NCBI GenBank assembly: GCA_946480715.1
Contig: CAMLKK010000083.1
Location: 1-8,232, forward strand
Source: an uncultured Bacteriovorax sp.
Lineage (GTDB): Bacteria; Bdellovibrionota; Bacteriovoracia; Bacteriovoracales; Bacteriovoracaceae
Reading direction: 5' to 3'
Length of the DNA stretch: 8,232 bases
Within the stretch, counting starts at the first letter, position 1. Every line of letters starts with the position of its first letter. The translations under genes were made by a program, and so were the position numbers. The notes beneath the pieces were generated by a model. The model searched no databases. It saw nothing but the letters and a program-made list of their open reading frames with translations, and was not told the DNA's origin. Shown piece after piece: positions 1 through 6,538 of this stretch.

Positions 1-1579
1 ATGTGTGGTTCCATCCAGCTGAGAGAAGTCGCGGATTTTCAATTTTAGGTGGTGCAAGTCTTTCTGGAAGATAAGCTCCAGAACCCCAGCATTTTATTTT
101 GCCGGCATAGACAGCACACCCGTGGCTTACTCCACAAGAAATTTCTGTAGCGTTTGTTATGTCAGTTGGAACATTGAGAACTTCGTTTGCTTGTTTGCGA
201 TTCACACCCATATGATTGAAAGGAATTTGTTCGCCCCAACATTGAACTTTTCCTTCTTCATTAATTCCACATGAAAATGTTCCCCCGGTGCAGATTGCTT
301 TTGGATTAATCATTTTCGTTGGAGGATTGACATCTTTAATGAGGCCGTCGCCCCCCCAACATGTGACTTCATTATTTGAAACAGCACAATTGTGTAACAT
401 TCCTGCAGATACTTGCGTGATATTTGTTAATTCTGCAGGAATGTTCAGAGCACCACGATAGTTATTTCCCCAGCACTTAACTTTTTCATTTGTGCCAGCA
501 CAGATGTGATTTCCGCCAGAAGATACAAATGAGACTGGGCCAAGCTTTGATGGCGTTTTGTATTCGGGTGCACTGTCACCGAAACATTCAACCGCAGAAT
601 CTTTGAGCGTACACGTTCTATGGGCACCAACTGTTAAAGATGTAATTGGACCAACGATTTCAGAGGGAACATCCAGAGCATTGTCATAGTTTGCTCCCCA
701 ACATTTTAATTTTCCACCGTCACCGTAAGCACAAGTGCTACCATGGCCAGTTGATAAATTTTCAATTGTTGAAATTCCGCCAGCAGGAACATATGAAGAC
801 ATGGGAGCAAACATATCTTTTCCTGAGAGTTTCCAGCAAATCACTCCCGTTGTTTCAGTAAAAGCACAACCGACTCCAGTTCCAACCGTTAATTTAGTTG
901 CTCCAACAGTATTAGGAATTAATGTTGTTTTTCCTTTTTCATCCCAACACTTCACCCCAGCTTCTGAAAGACCGCAGTTAAAAAGTCCACCGGACTGAAT
1001 ATTGGTGAGAGTAGAGTCGTCAGGTGAAGTGAATTCTTTGTAAGGGTTCCCCCAACATTTGAGACCCTCATCTGTTTGAACACAGTGATGCCAAATTCCT
1101 GAGGTCAAATTTTTTGGATTTAATAAAGTTGATGGGAGAGTGGTGGAGCCCGCTTGCGAGAGTCCCCAACAGACCACTTGATTGTCAGCGATCGCACAAG
1201 TGTTGTGCATTCCCAGTGATAATTCCGTAATGTTTTTTAGCTCAGCAGGTGGAGTACTTTCACCGTATTCATTGCTCCCCCAACATTTTATTTTATCTGT
1301 TTCGGAAACAGCACAATAGTGATCGAAACCAACGCTTAAAAGTTTTGCTTTAGGAAATGTGTTGAGATTGATCAAGACATCGGTGCGAGTAGTGTTGGGT
1401 ATTTCTCCCCAGCAACGAATTCCATCATCAACTAGAGCGCATGAAAATCTATTTCCTGTTTTCAACAGTCGTGGATTTTTCAATGTTGACGGAACTTTGG
1501 TGGTGACAGATTCTGCGTTTCCAAAACATTTCACACCCGCAGTTGTTTGAGCACAGACATGATTGTATCCAGCGGAGAG
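1..1579 (-). repeat. RCC1 repeat array within the exported propeller protein
   Basis: Codons 31-556 consist of 13 complete RCC1-like units and the start of a 14th. Each complete unit carries two cysteines 9-10 residues apart, the second normally followed by Trp-Gly. Variants are CFG at residues 48-50 and 362-364, CWD at 241-243 and CWK at 278-280. Spacing between first cysteines is mostly 36-42 residues, with longer units between 268 and 314 (46) and between 467 and 518 (51). The units are diverged at DNA level, so this is an old protein repeat and not a recent tandem duplication. Confidence 0.85.
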
Positions 1580-1669
1580 ATCGAGTGTTTCGATATATTG
1601 TGGATTCACTTCAGCGTGAAGTGAAAAGCTAAAAACAGCGGTGAGTGCGAGTAAACCTTTCCTTAACAT
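1..1669 (-). CDS. Exported RCC1-repeat (ATS1/RCC1-type) beta-propeller protein, 3' end cut by window edge
   Basis: The minus-strand reading frame starts at the ATG at 1669 and stays open for 556 codons to the left edge, so the C-terminus is missing. An AGGGGG Shine-Dalgarno lies 5 bases upstream and fixes the start. Residues 1-19 form a signal peptide (charged MLRK, hydrophobic core, LHA cleavage motif before E20). The rest is a repeat of about 36-51 residues with the pattern G-x-x-H-x-C-A, then about 9-10 residues, then C-W-G. Cysteine pairs lie at 39/48, 77/86, 119/129, 158/167, 196/205, 232/241, 268/278, 314/324, 353/362, 390/399, 428/437, 467/477 and 518/527, and a 14th repeat begins at the edge (SAGWNHT). 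This matches bacterial RCC1_2 repeats, which fold as seven-bladed propellers, so 14 repeats would make two. Binding partner and function are unknown. It should be exported across the inner membrane; surface or periplasmic location cannot be told. A 74-aa Cys-rich gene lies 106 bp upstream on the same strand. Confidence 0.9.
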   Translation of the reverse strand, partial: MLRKGLLALTAVFSFSLHAEVNPQYIETLDLSAGYNHVCAQTTAGVKCFGNAESVTTKVPSTLKNPRLLKTGNRFSCALVDDGIRCWGEIPNTTRTDVLINLNTFPKAKLLSVGFDHYCAVSETDKIKCWGSNEYGESTPPAELKNITELSLGMHNTCAIADNQVVCWGLSQAGSTTLPSTLLNPKNLTSGIWHHCVQTDEGLKCWGNPYKEFTSPDDSTLTNIQSGGLFNCGLSEAGVKCWDEKGKTTLIPNTVGATKLTVGTGVGCAFTETTGVICWKLSGKDMFAPMSSYVPAGGISTIENLSTGHGSTCAYGDGGKLKCWGANYDNALDVPSEIVGPITSLTVGAHRTCTLKDSAVECFGDSAPEYKTPSKLGPVSFVSSGGNHICAGTNEKVKCWGNNYRGALNIPAELTNITQVSAGMLHNCAVSNNEVTCWGGDGLIKDVNPPTKMINPKAICTGGTFSCGINEEGKVQCWGEQIPFNHMGVNRKQANEVLNVPTDITNATEISCGVSHGCAVYAGKIKCWGSGAYLPERLAPPKIENPRLLSAGWNHT

Positions 1670-1775
1670 TTTTTCCCCCTATGAAAAGACATCGGATCTA
1701 GTAGAAAAACGGTAAAGTCGGTTTATTTAGATGTACACCTGTAGTGCTTCTAACTCGCACACACCAGTCGGAAAC

Positions 1776-2000
1776 TTAAAGATTTTGGCAAACTGGCTCT
1801 GATGCAATGGCCTCTGTGCATTCGTCTTTTGATGTGAATTGTTGCTGGCCATAGTCTGTGTGCCAGATTTCTTTTCCATCACATTTTTCTACGACGTACA
1901 TTTGAAATCCTTCGAAAGGAATAGAAGGTCCGCATTGGCATTTAACTTCGTAAGTTTGGCAAGGAGCAATCATCGCAAGTGTGAGAAGAGTTGTTAGCAT
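1776..2000 (-). CDS. Small Cys-rich, probably exported hypothetical protein (74 aa)
   Basis: I do not recognise this protein. The ATG at 2000 follows a GAGG Shine-Dalgarno 7 bases upstream, and no in-frame ATG lies between it and an upstream in-frame stop near 2097-2099, so the start is fairly secure. The first 12 residues are hydrophobic and could be a signal sequence, but they have no basic residue at the N-terminus, which is unusual. There is no good lipobox at C14. Six cysteines (14, 21, 23, 40, 61, 71) in 74 residues, including a CxC at 21-23, suggest a disulphide-stabilised exported miniprotein. It lies upstream of the RCC1-repeat gene on the same strand with a 106-bp gap, so co-transcription is possible. 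It could be a chance frame, but the ribosome site and cysteine pattern argue for a real gene. Confidence 0.6.
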   Translation of the reverse strand: MLTTLLTLAMIAPCQTYEVKCQCGPSIPFEGFQMYVVEKCDGKEIWHTDYGQQQFTSKDECTEAIASEPVCQNL

Positions 2001-2027
2001 AGTCCATCCTCGTTGAAATTTTGACGG

Positions 2028-2056
2028 AGTGTATGCTGATCTTTTGATTTTAGCAA
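2028..2056 (-). promoter_or_regulatory. Candidate sigma70-type promoter for the 74-aa gene
   Basis: On the minus strand TTGCTA (2056-2051) and TACACT (2033-2028) are separated by 17 bases, and the -10 lies about 27 bases upstream of the ATG at 2000. Each box matches the consensus at four of six positions, so the call is weak and rests on spacing and place. Confidence 0.3.
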
Positions 2057-2100
2057 ATCTGACTACGAAACTCGTGAATAAATGTTCATAAGTGACTCAA

Positions 2101-2128
2101 TTGTAAAAACACAACTCTCAATTATCAT
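2101..2128 (+). promoter_or_regulatory. Candidate sigma70-type promoter for the receiver/HD-GYP-like gene
   Basis: TTGTAA (2101-2106) and TATCAT (2123-2128) are separated by 16 bases, and would start transcription about 35 bases before the ATG at 2171. The -10 matches five of six consensus positions and the -35 four of six. The 170-bp region 2001-2170 is divergent and would hold promoters for both flanking genes. Confidence 0.4.
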
Positions 2129-2170
2129 TAAGAAATCTCATTACTAAAAAGTTTTTTTCTAGGGAATATC

Positions 2171-3508
2171 ATGTCTCAGATTCTTATTGTTGACGACCAG
2201 GAAACGTTAAAAGCACTTGTGAAATTAAGTTTGCTGAAATGCACAGGATATAATGTGCTCTCTCAATCAAATGCTGAAATTTCACTGGCCTTTATGGAAA
2301 CTGATTTCAACATTGACCTCATTATTTGCAGACCAATGATTCAAAATGAGAACACGGCCCTTCTGCTCATTAACTTTCTGAAAAAAAATAATCTGACTAC
2401 ACCCATTCTTACACTAGGTGAAATGCAATCAGATTATGCACACCTTCAACACATAAAATCTGAAGCATCTTGGGAAGAGATTCTTAAAAAAACAGGTGAG
2501 ATCCTTAAAGTTGAAATTGATCTCGAAAAAAATATTCAAACACAATCTTTTAATCCAGTGGGGATAAATTATTTTCTATCTGTCAGTGATATTCCTATTG
2601 GATGTGACGTCTATATCGGAGTGAAAAAAGGAACTGAAGTTCACTATGTTAAAAGATTTCATGCGGATGAAATTATTGGCAGAGAGATCATTGAAAAATA
2701 TAAGTCTTCAGGTCTTCATCAATTTTATATTACCCAGGAACAGTTTAAACATTTCATCGATCATTCGATGAAACATTTACTTTATAAATTGAAATCAGAA
2801 AAAATGTCATCTGAAACAAGACATAAATTAAATTCAGATTCCATCAATTTAATGAGTGAGAGAATAAAAAGTTTAGGGATCGATCAAACAACAGTAGAGC
2901 TAGTCGAATCTTCTGTTAATTCCATGAAAGAGTCACTGGGAGAAAAAAATGCGCTCAGCAATTTTATGGAAACACTTCAATCCAACAAAGGGTCTTACGG
3001 ATATCAACATTCATTTTTAACTTGCCTGATCTTACACAGAATCGCCAAAAAGTTTTATTGGTTCTCTCATAAAATCAAAGAAAAGATGACTCTCATTAGC
3101 TACTTTCACGATATCGCACTTCCTGAAGAGCTCGTCGCCTTCAATTCAGAAGAGGCCATGATGAGAGCTGATCTCAAAACATCTGAAAAAGATCTCATCA
3201 ACAACCATGCTTTGTTATCGGCAAATATTGTCGGTTCATTCAAATTTGTCCCGGAAGATGTGGCCTCGATTATTCGTGAGCATCACGGATCGCTTAAAGG
3301 CATCGGCTTCCATTCCCATCTCAGCATTGCCGTTTCTCCCATTAGTCAGATGTTCATTGTGGTTGAAGACTTTGTAGACGAAGTTTTAAAGCTTCAGGCC
3401 CCGCCTGAAAAGAAGGACATCGAACATATCCTGGATATACTGAGACCCAAATACACCAAACTCACGTATGAGAAAACTCATGCTGCCTTAAAAGAAATGT
3501 TTTCCTGA
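2171..3508 (+). CDS. Receiver-like / HD-GYP-like regulator with degenerate active sites
   Basis: A 445-aa cytoplasmic protein with no signal or membrane segment. TAGGGA 6 bases upstream supports the ATG. Residues 3-118 look like a response-regulator receiver domain: ILIVDDQ supplies the acidic pair D8-D9, and strand 3 reads DLIIC followed by R54 where the phosphoacceptor Asp normally sits. The usual Lys-Pro near residue 100 is also absent. Residues about 125-208 form a mixed middle domain that I cannot name. Residues about 270-430 resemble an HD-GYP phosphodiesterase domain, with likely metal ligands H280, H313-D314, H346, H371-H372 and D400. The HDIGK motif is HDIAL (residues 313-317) and the HHE...GYP loop is HHG (371-373) followed by GFH (379-381). 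HD-GYP domains hydrolyse cyclic di-GMP; here binding or very altered catalysis is more likely. Fold assignment is fairly sure, activity is not. The next gene starts 70 bp downstream on the same strand. Confidence 0.85.
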   Translation: MSQILIVDDQETLKALVKLSLLKCTGYNVLSQSNAEISLAFMETDFNIDLIICRPMIQNENTALLLINFLKKNNLTTPILTLGEMQSDYAHLQHIKSEASWEEILKKTGEILKVEIDLEKNIQTQSFNPVGINYFLSVSDIPIGCDVYIGVKKGTEVHYVKRFHADEIIGREIIEKYKSSGLHQFYITQEQFKHFIDHSMKHLLYKLKSEKMSSETRHKLNSDSINLMSERIKSLGIDQTTVELVESSVNSMKESLGEKNALSNFMETLQSNKGSYGYQHSFLTCLILHRIAKKFYWFSHKIKEKMTLISYFHDIALPEELVAFNSEEAMMRADLKTSEKDLINNHALLSANIVGSFKFVPEDVASIIREHHGSLKGIGFHSHLSIAVSPISQMFIVVEDFVDEVLKLQAPPEKKDIEHILDILRPKYTKLTYEKTHAALKEMFS

Positions 3509-3578
3509 CTAAAACCGTCTGTCCCGCCGGAAAAGTTTTTCAGTTTGTTTTTACATCGTTCGATGCGAAGATTTTTCT

Positions 3579-4361
3579 ATGAAAAAACAAATCTTAATAT
3601 CTTCCATTTTTCTTTTCACTCTCAACCTTCAGGCCGCAGAAATGTGTAAAAAAGAATTTGATAAATTCAAAGTTTCACACAATTTGCATAGTGAAAATTT
3701 GCGTGAAGTTGTGTCGGGCGATTTTAGAGAAACAGTTTATCGAACAATCTCAAATCCGATTGGACAGTGGAAAGAAATTCATCAAACACAAGCAGAAGAT
3801 AAGCCGCCTTACGTTCTTGAACTTAGTGATGAGAAAATTGTAAAACATTCACTAACCGAAAAGTGTGAATGGCTAAGCTCAAATGAACCATTACCTTATA
3901 TTCTGCAAAAAGTTTTAGAAACTAAAATGCCGGAAGACTGGAAAAATGAAGATTTGAGAACACTTGTTTATTCTGGCAAAAAAGGAATGATTTATACCTG
4001 GTCACCAAAATTCATCTATTCAGTTGAATGGTATCCTGAAGCCGAAAAAATGGCGAAGGCCATAGGTTACGAATTCGTTCCTGTTGTTGATCCGAGAGTG
4101 ACGAGAGGTGAAATTGAAGCTGCTTTCAAACATATGCAAAAATTATCAAAAGATAAAATGATTAAACGCTCATTTGCTTCGTGGACGAAACCAGAATTCA
4201 AACGCAATCTCTCAACAGATCTTTTCATGCGTTCTGGCTTCAATCATTTTCCTGTGACATATATCTACAACAATAAAAAAATTCATCCCAGATTCATCAC
4301 TGGAGTGATGACGGAAACAGACTTCGTTAAAATGTCGAAAGAATACGCAGGAGAGCTTTAA
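3579..4361 (+). CDS. Exported thioredoxin-fold-like protein lacking CxxC
   Basis: A 260-aa protein with a clear signal peptide (MKKQ, hydrophobic core to residue 17, cleavage near A19-A20). The ribosome site is weak, with only GAAG about 8 bases upstream. Residues 1-125 are unassigned and carry C23 and C96, which could pair. Residues about 128-257 look like a thioredoxin fold: a strand ending in YTWSPKF (139-145) at the place of the usual W-A-x-W-C-x-x-C, a helix rich in Ala and Lys, a second strand FVPVVDP (166-172), then HFPVTYIY (223-230) with P225 at the place of the cis-proline, and a final strand and helix including ITGVMTETDF. Neither redox cysteine is present, so it is unlikely to be an oxidoreductase; a binding or structural role is inferred. 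The stop codon overlaps the next start by one base (TAATG). Fold assignment is from pattern reading and is moderate. Confidence 0.85.
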   Translation: MKKQILISSIFLFTLNLQAAEMCKKEFDKFKVSHNLHSENLREVVSGDFRETVYRTISNPIGQWKEIHQTQAEDKPPYVLELSDEKIVKHSLTEKCEWLSSNEPLPYILQKVLETKMPEDWKNEDLRTLVYSGKKGMIYTWSPKFIYSVEWYPEAEKMAKAIGYEFVPVVDPRVTRGEIEAAFKHMQKLSKDKMIKRSFASWTKPEFKRNLSTDLFMRSGFNHFPVTYIYNNKKIHPRFITGVMTETDFVKMSKEYAGEL

Positions 4362-5518
4362 TGAAATCACTACTTCTTCTTTCGCTTTTTGTTTCACCGT
4401 TTTACTCGCATGCATCAACATGCATTCCCGCTCATGAGTATTTTCCGTTTGAAGGAAAACTTTTAAGAACAGACGGAAGCGGACAAGTGGCACTTGGAAT
4501 GTACGCGCGCGTGAGTCCGGATGGAAAATATGTATTGCGTTCCTACTCAGGTGTAGGACTTAGCCAGGTGACGTTGATGGAACTCAATCGTGATCCGAAA
4601 AAAAATACGGTAAAGTTTTATGAAACTCCCCTTAAAAACGAAGCGTTTCCCGTTCAAGGTTCATGGAGATACATTGAAGATATTGGTGGAGAACACTACA
4701 AACTTTCAGATATCGTCTCAAAACAGAAGAAAGCAAAAAAACAATTTAAAGGCGGTATAAGCGGTTTTTACACTGTCGCCGCGGAACTCCCAGGCGGAAG
4801 TAAAGAACAACACAAGATTCGTTCCTTGTCGTGGCCAATGGGCGATCCAGATAACCAGGGTGTCGGTGTTCTCAGCAACATGGTCATCACCGCGAAGATG
4901 AATGCAAAAGGTGAAGCAGAAAAAGTTGATAGCACATCAATCAATTACATGTGCGGAAATTTAAAATCGACTGATGGAAACGTCATGAGTCTTCCCATGA
5001 TTTCTCCGGATGGAATGGAGTTTTCATCAATGCCGCAAAATCCGAAAGACGGTGAACCATCAATGCGCATTTATCGTATTGGAGAAAATAATAAAGACTG
5101 CGAAAAAGTGCATGACTTAAAAGTGATGGCGGCCAAGATTATTTTTTCTGATAAGGAAGAAAACAGCGCTCTGTTTTATTCTAGCGGAAGTCTCACGAAT
5201 AAAGGAAATGGCGTTCATTTCTACAACCGCGATTTGAAAAAAATGTTCACACTTGATGATGTTGGTAAAAAAGTTCGTGCGGATTCATACCCGGGCTACA
5301 CAAAAGACGGACGCATTGTTTATGGCGCTTACTGGGAAGATTGCGATAGCGAAGGCTGCAAAGAAAAAGTGGGCTACATTGTCTCTGATCCTTACCAATC
5401 AAATGACATCATTGATTTCAAAAAAGAGAATCCAGAGTTAGGGGCAAAACTTAAATCATGCATTACTGTTGATGATGTGAAAAAAGTGGAAGAAGAACAG
5501 AAAGCGATTTGGTTTTAA
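4361..5518 (+). CDS. Exported protein with TolB/PD40-like SPDG motifs
   Basis: A 385-aa protein that I cannot assign to a named family. Residues 1-18 are a signal peptide with a SHA cleavage motif. SPDG appears at 52-55 (followed by KYVLRS) and at 215-218, and a related TKDGRIVYG at 314-322; such motifs mark blades of TolB/PD40-type beta-propellers. Residues 119-130 are a lysine-rich stretch and may be an exposed loop. Six cysteines remain after processing (21, 198, 247, 328, 333, 367), an even number consistent with disulphides in the periplasm or outside the cell. The start overlaps the preceding stop by one base, and AGGAG lies about 9 bases upstream inside the previous gene, so translation is probably coupled and the two proteins likely work together. 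It ends 14 bp short of the convergent tRNA gene. Confidence 0.85.
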   Translation: MKSLLLLSLFVSPFYSHASTCIPAHEYFPFEGKLLRTDGSGQVALGMYARVSPDGKYVLRSYSGVGLSQVTLMELNRDPKKNTVKFYETPLKNEAFPVQGSWRYIEDIGGEHYKLSDIVSKQKKAKKQFKGGISGFYTVAAELPGGSKEQHKIRSLSWPMGDPDNQGVGVLSNMVITAKMNAKGEAEKVDSTSINYMCGNLKSTDGNVMSLPMISPDGMEFSSMPQNPKDGEPSMRIYRIGENNKDCEKVHDLKVMAAKIIFSDKEENSALFYSSGSLTNKGNGVHFYNRDLKKMFTLDDVGKKVRADSYPGYTKDGRIVYGAYWEDCDSEGCKEKVGYIVSDPYQSNDIIDFKKENPELGAKLKSCITVDDVKKVEEEQKAIWF

Positions 5519-5532
5519 AACTTAGAAAAGAA

Positions 5533-5616
5533 TGGTGCCCAGGACTGGACTTGAACCAGCATGCCTCGCGGCGCTACCACCTCAAGGTAGTGCGTCTGCC
5601 ATTTCGCCACCTGGGC
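5533..5616 (-). tRNA. tRNA-Leu (anticodon GAG)
   Basis: Read on the minus strand this is an 84-base cloverleaf. The acceptor stem is GCCCAGG (5616-5610) pairing with CCTGGGC (5543-5537), followed by discriminator A and an encoded CCA (5535-5533). The D arm is of the tRNA-Leu kind (GGCGAAATGGCAGACGC). The anticodon stem CTACC/GGTAG encloses the loop TTGAGGT, giving anticodon GAG at 5583-5581, which reads CUC and CUU. The long variable arm forms GCC-GCGA-GGC, as expected of a class II tRNA, and the T arm has the loop TTCAAGT. It is a lone tRNA gene convergent with the SPDG-motif protein gene. On the minus strand a T-rich run follows it, but I see no stable terminator hairpin. Confidence 0.96.
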
Positions 5617-5636
5617 ATAATATAGATGGTTTAACG

Positions 5637-5665
5637 ATAATAATTGGCCGTTTATTTCTTGGCAA
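5637..5665 (-). promoter_or_regulatory. Sigma70-type promoter of tRNA-Leu
   Basis: On the minus strand TTGCCA (5665-5660) and TATTAT (5642-5637) are spaced by exactly 17 bases, each matching consensus at five of six positions or close to it. The -10 ends 20 bases before the mature 5' end of the tRNA, leaving a leader of roughly 13 bases for RNase P to remove. Confidence 0.6.
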
Positions 5666-5686
5666 GCAAATTCTCGCGGTTATCAT
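5659..5686 (+). promoter_or_regulatory. Candidate sigma70-type promoter of the YaiI-family gene
   Basis: TTGGCA (5659-5664) and TATCAT (5681-5686) are spaced by 16 bases, five of six matches each. Transcription would begin near 5692-5694. That is almost at the ATG at 5695, so either the mRNA is nearly leaderless or translation uses the ATG at 5707. Its -35 box overlaps the -35 box of the divergent tRNA promoter. Confidence 0.42.
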
Positions 5687-5694
5687 AAGCAGAT

Positions 5695-6147
5695 ATGAAA
5701 AGAAAAATGACAAAAATCTGGGTAGATGCTGATGCTTGTCCCAAGGCCGCTAAAGAAAATATTTTTAAAGCGGGTGCTCGAGTGCAAATCCCCGTTGTTC
5801 TCGTTGCTAATTCTGTTTTAACCATACCCAAGTTCGAACTTTTTAGTCTCGTGGTTGTCGGTCGTGGCGATGATGTCGCTGACCAATATATTGTCGATCA
5901 TGTTTTACCTAATGAACTGGTCATTACAGCTGACATACCTCTTGCTGCAAAAGTTGTCGAGAAGGGAGCGATAGCTCTTAATCCTCGCGGTGAAATTTAC
6001 GATGAAGAAAATATCGGCGAAGTTTTATCGATGAGAAATTTTATGAAAGAGCTACGCGATGGTGGTGCTGTCACTGGAGGACCTGCGTCTTTTAGTGCAA
6101 AAGATTCGCAGGCCTTTACGAATTCACTTAACAAACTTTTGTCATAA
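5695..6147 (+). CDS. yaiI: YaiI/YqxD family (UPF0178, DUF188) protein
   Basis: A 150-aa protein matching the YaiI/YqxD family over its full length. Visible family motifs are IWVDADACP (8-16), VANS (37-40), the acidic GRGDDVAD (56-63), [10 protein letters not shown] (75-84), the ALNPRG motif (94-99) and the C-terminal TGGPASFS (127-134). The molecular function is not established. The conserved aspartates (11, 13, 59, 60, 63, 80) fit a metal-dependent, PIN-like nuclease fold, which is an inference. The start is uncertain: E. coli YaiI begins [11 protein letters not shown], so the ATG at 5707 ([12 protein letters not shown]) fits the family better than 5695, and neither has a strong Shine-Dalgarno. 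The gene diverges from tRNA-Leu and converges on the 96-aa gene with only 4 bases between stop codons. Confidence 0.95.
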   Translation: MKRKMTKIWVDADACPKAAKENIFKAGARVQIPVVLVANSVLTIPKFELFSLVVVGRGDDVADQYIVDHVLPNELVITADIPLAAKVVEKGAIALNPRGEIYDEENIGEVLSMRNFMKELRDGGAVTGGPASFSAKDSQAFTNSLNKLLS

Positions 6148-6151
6148 AAAA

Positions 6152-6442
6152 TTATTCGCGTGGACGATATTCGCACATCCATCCGGCCTGACAATTTCTT
6201 TTATCCTGTGTTCTAAAAAAAGCGCGATTAGGTGTGTGAAACGGAAGACATGCCGGACGTTGATCCCAGACACGTGTATAAATTTTTCCAACTAGTCCCT
6301 TGGAAATCACAATGACTTCGCGATAGTTTTCAACTGTAACTTTTAGCTCTTTACAAGTTACCTCACGAGCATTGATTGTCATCGTTCCCGCTTGAACTGT
6401 CATTCCTGCTGTCATTAAAAAAAACATAAAAAAATATTTCAT
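6152..6442 (-). CDS. Small exported Cys-containing hypothetical protein (96 aa)
   Basis: The frame also has an in-frame ATG at 6466, but AGGAG lies 6 bases upstream of the ATG at 6442, and that start gives a clean signal peptide (MKYFFMFFLMT..., cleavage after VQA, residue 18). The mature part is about 78 residues with four cysteines at 30, 65, 84 and 90, in the arrangement C-K-E-L-K, then a beta-like VIVIS run, Y-T-R-V, then C, and finally T-x-D-x-x-x-C-x-x-G-x-x-C. I recall this overall pattern from short exported proteins common in Alphaproteobacteria (C-x-x-L ... R-x-V ... C ... C-x-x-G-x-x-C), but no function is known to me. Two disulphides are plausible. Its 3' end meets the YaiI-family gene head-on 4 bases apart, so the transcripts probably overlap. 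Confidence 0.8.
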   Translation of the reverse strand: MKYFFMFFLMTAGMTVQAGTMTINAREVTCKELKVTVENYREVIVISKGLVGKIYTRVWDQRPACLPFHTPNRAFFRTQDKRNCQAGWMCEYRPRE

Positions 6443-6448
6443 TTGAAT

Positions 6449-6453
6449 CTCCT
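6449..6453 (-). promoter_or_regulatory. Shine-Dalgarno deciding the start of the 96-aa gene
   Basis: On the minus strand AGGAG (6453-6449) lies 6 bases before the ATG at 6442. It sits inside the reading frame if the upstream ATG at 6466 is used, so it favours the shorter protein. Confidence 0.7.
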
Positions 6454-6461
6454 GTTGAAAT

Positions 6462-6498
6462 TTCACGAGAACGTATCGAAAGGACTTCTCCTCGTGAA
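6462..6498. promoter_or_regulatory. Inverted repeat TTCACGAG / CTCGTGAA in the leader of the 96-aa gene
   Basis: Perfect 8-bp arms at 6462-6469 and 6491-6498 are separated by 21 bases. They lie 20-56 bases upstream of the minus-strand ATG at 6442. They could form a hairpin in its leader or serve as two protein-binding half-sites. The arms share the TCAC/GTGA core of the two neighbouring palindromes. Confidence 0.4.
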
Positions 6499-6499
6499 G

Positions 6500-6538
6500 T
6501 CACCCTGTGTGATAACAAGAGCTTTTCACAATCTGTGA
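6500..6538. promoter_or_regulatory. Paired TCACA-N3-TGTGA palindromes, candidate operator
   Basis: TCACA-ATC-TGTGA at 6526-6538 is a perfect palindrome, and TCACC-CTG-TGTGA at 6500-6512 is a second copy with one mismatch. Their centres are 26 bp apart. They sit between the divergent 96-aa gene and the flavoprotein gene, upstream of the latter's candidate promoter. The half-site order is opposite to that of a CRP site, so CRP is not implied. No regulator gene is visible beside them. Confidence 0.4.

Noticed and set aside
445..1550. Several open frames of 60-90 codons on both strands inside 445-1550
   Set aside because: They overlap the RCC1-repeat gene in other frames, have no ribosome sites, and their products are low-complexity shadows of the repeat coding.
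3554..3565. CATCG-TT-CGATG hairpin followed by a T-rich run before the ATG at 3579
   Set aside because: The stem is only 5 bp with a 2-base loop and the T-run is 5-6 bases away and next to the start codon, so it is not convincing as a terminator.
4212..4493. Minus-strand 93-codon frame
   Set aside because: It lies opposite the junction of two well-supported exported-protein genes and shows no family motif or start signal.
5512..5521. GTTTTAAAAC palindrome between the SPDG-motif gene and tRNA-Leu
   Set aside because: A loopless AT-rich palindrome cannot act as a stable terminator stem and can occur by chance at this base composition.
6443..6466. Longer start (ATG at 6466) for the 96-aa gene
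   Set aside because: It adds MKFQQEIQ ahead of a complete signal peptide and has a strong Shine-Dalgarno for the downstream ATG inside it.
6508..6530. TGTGA ... TCACA resembling a CRP site
   Set aside because: The half-sites are 13 bases apart, not the 6 required by CRP, so the TCACA-N3-TGTGA reading is the better one.
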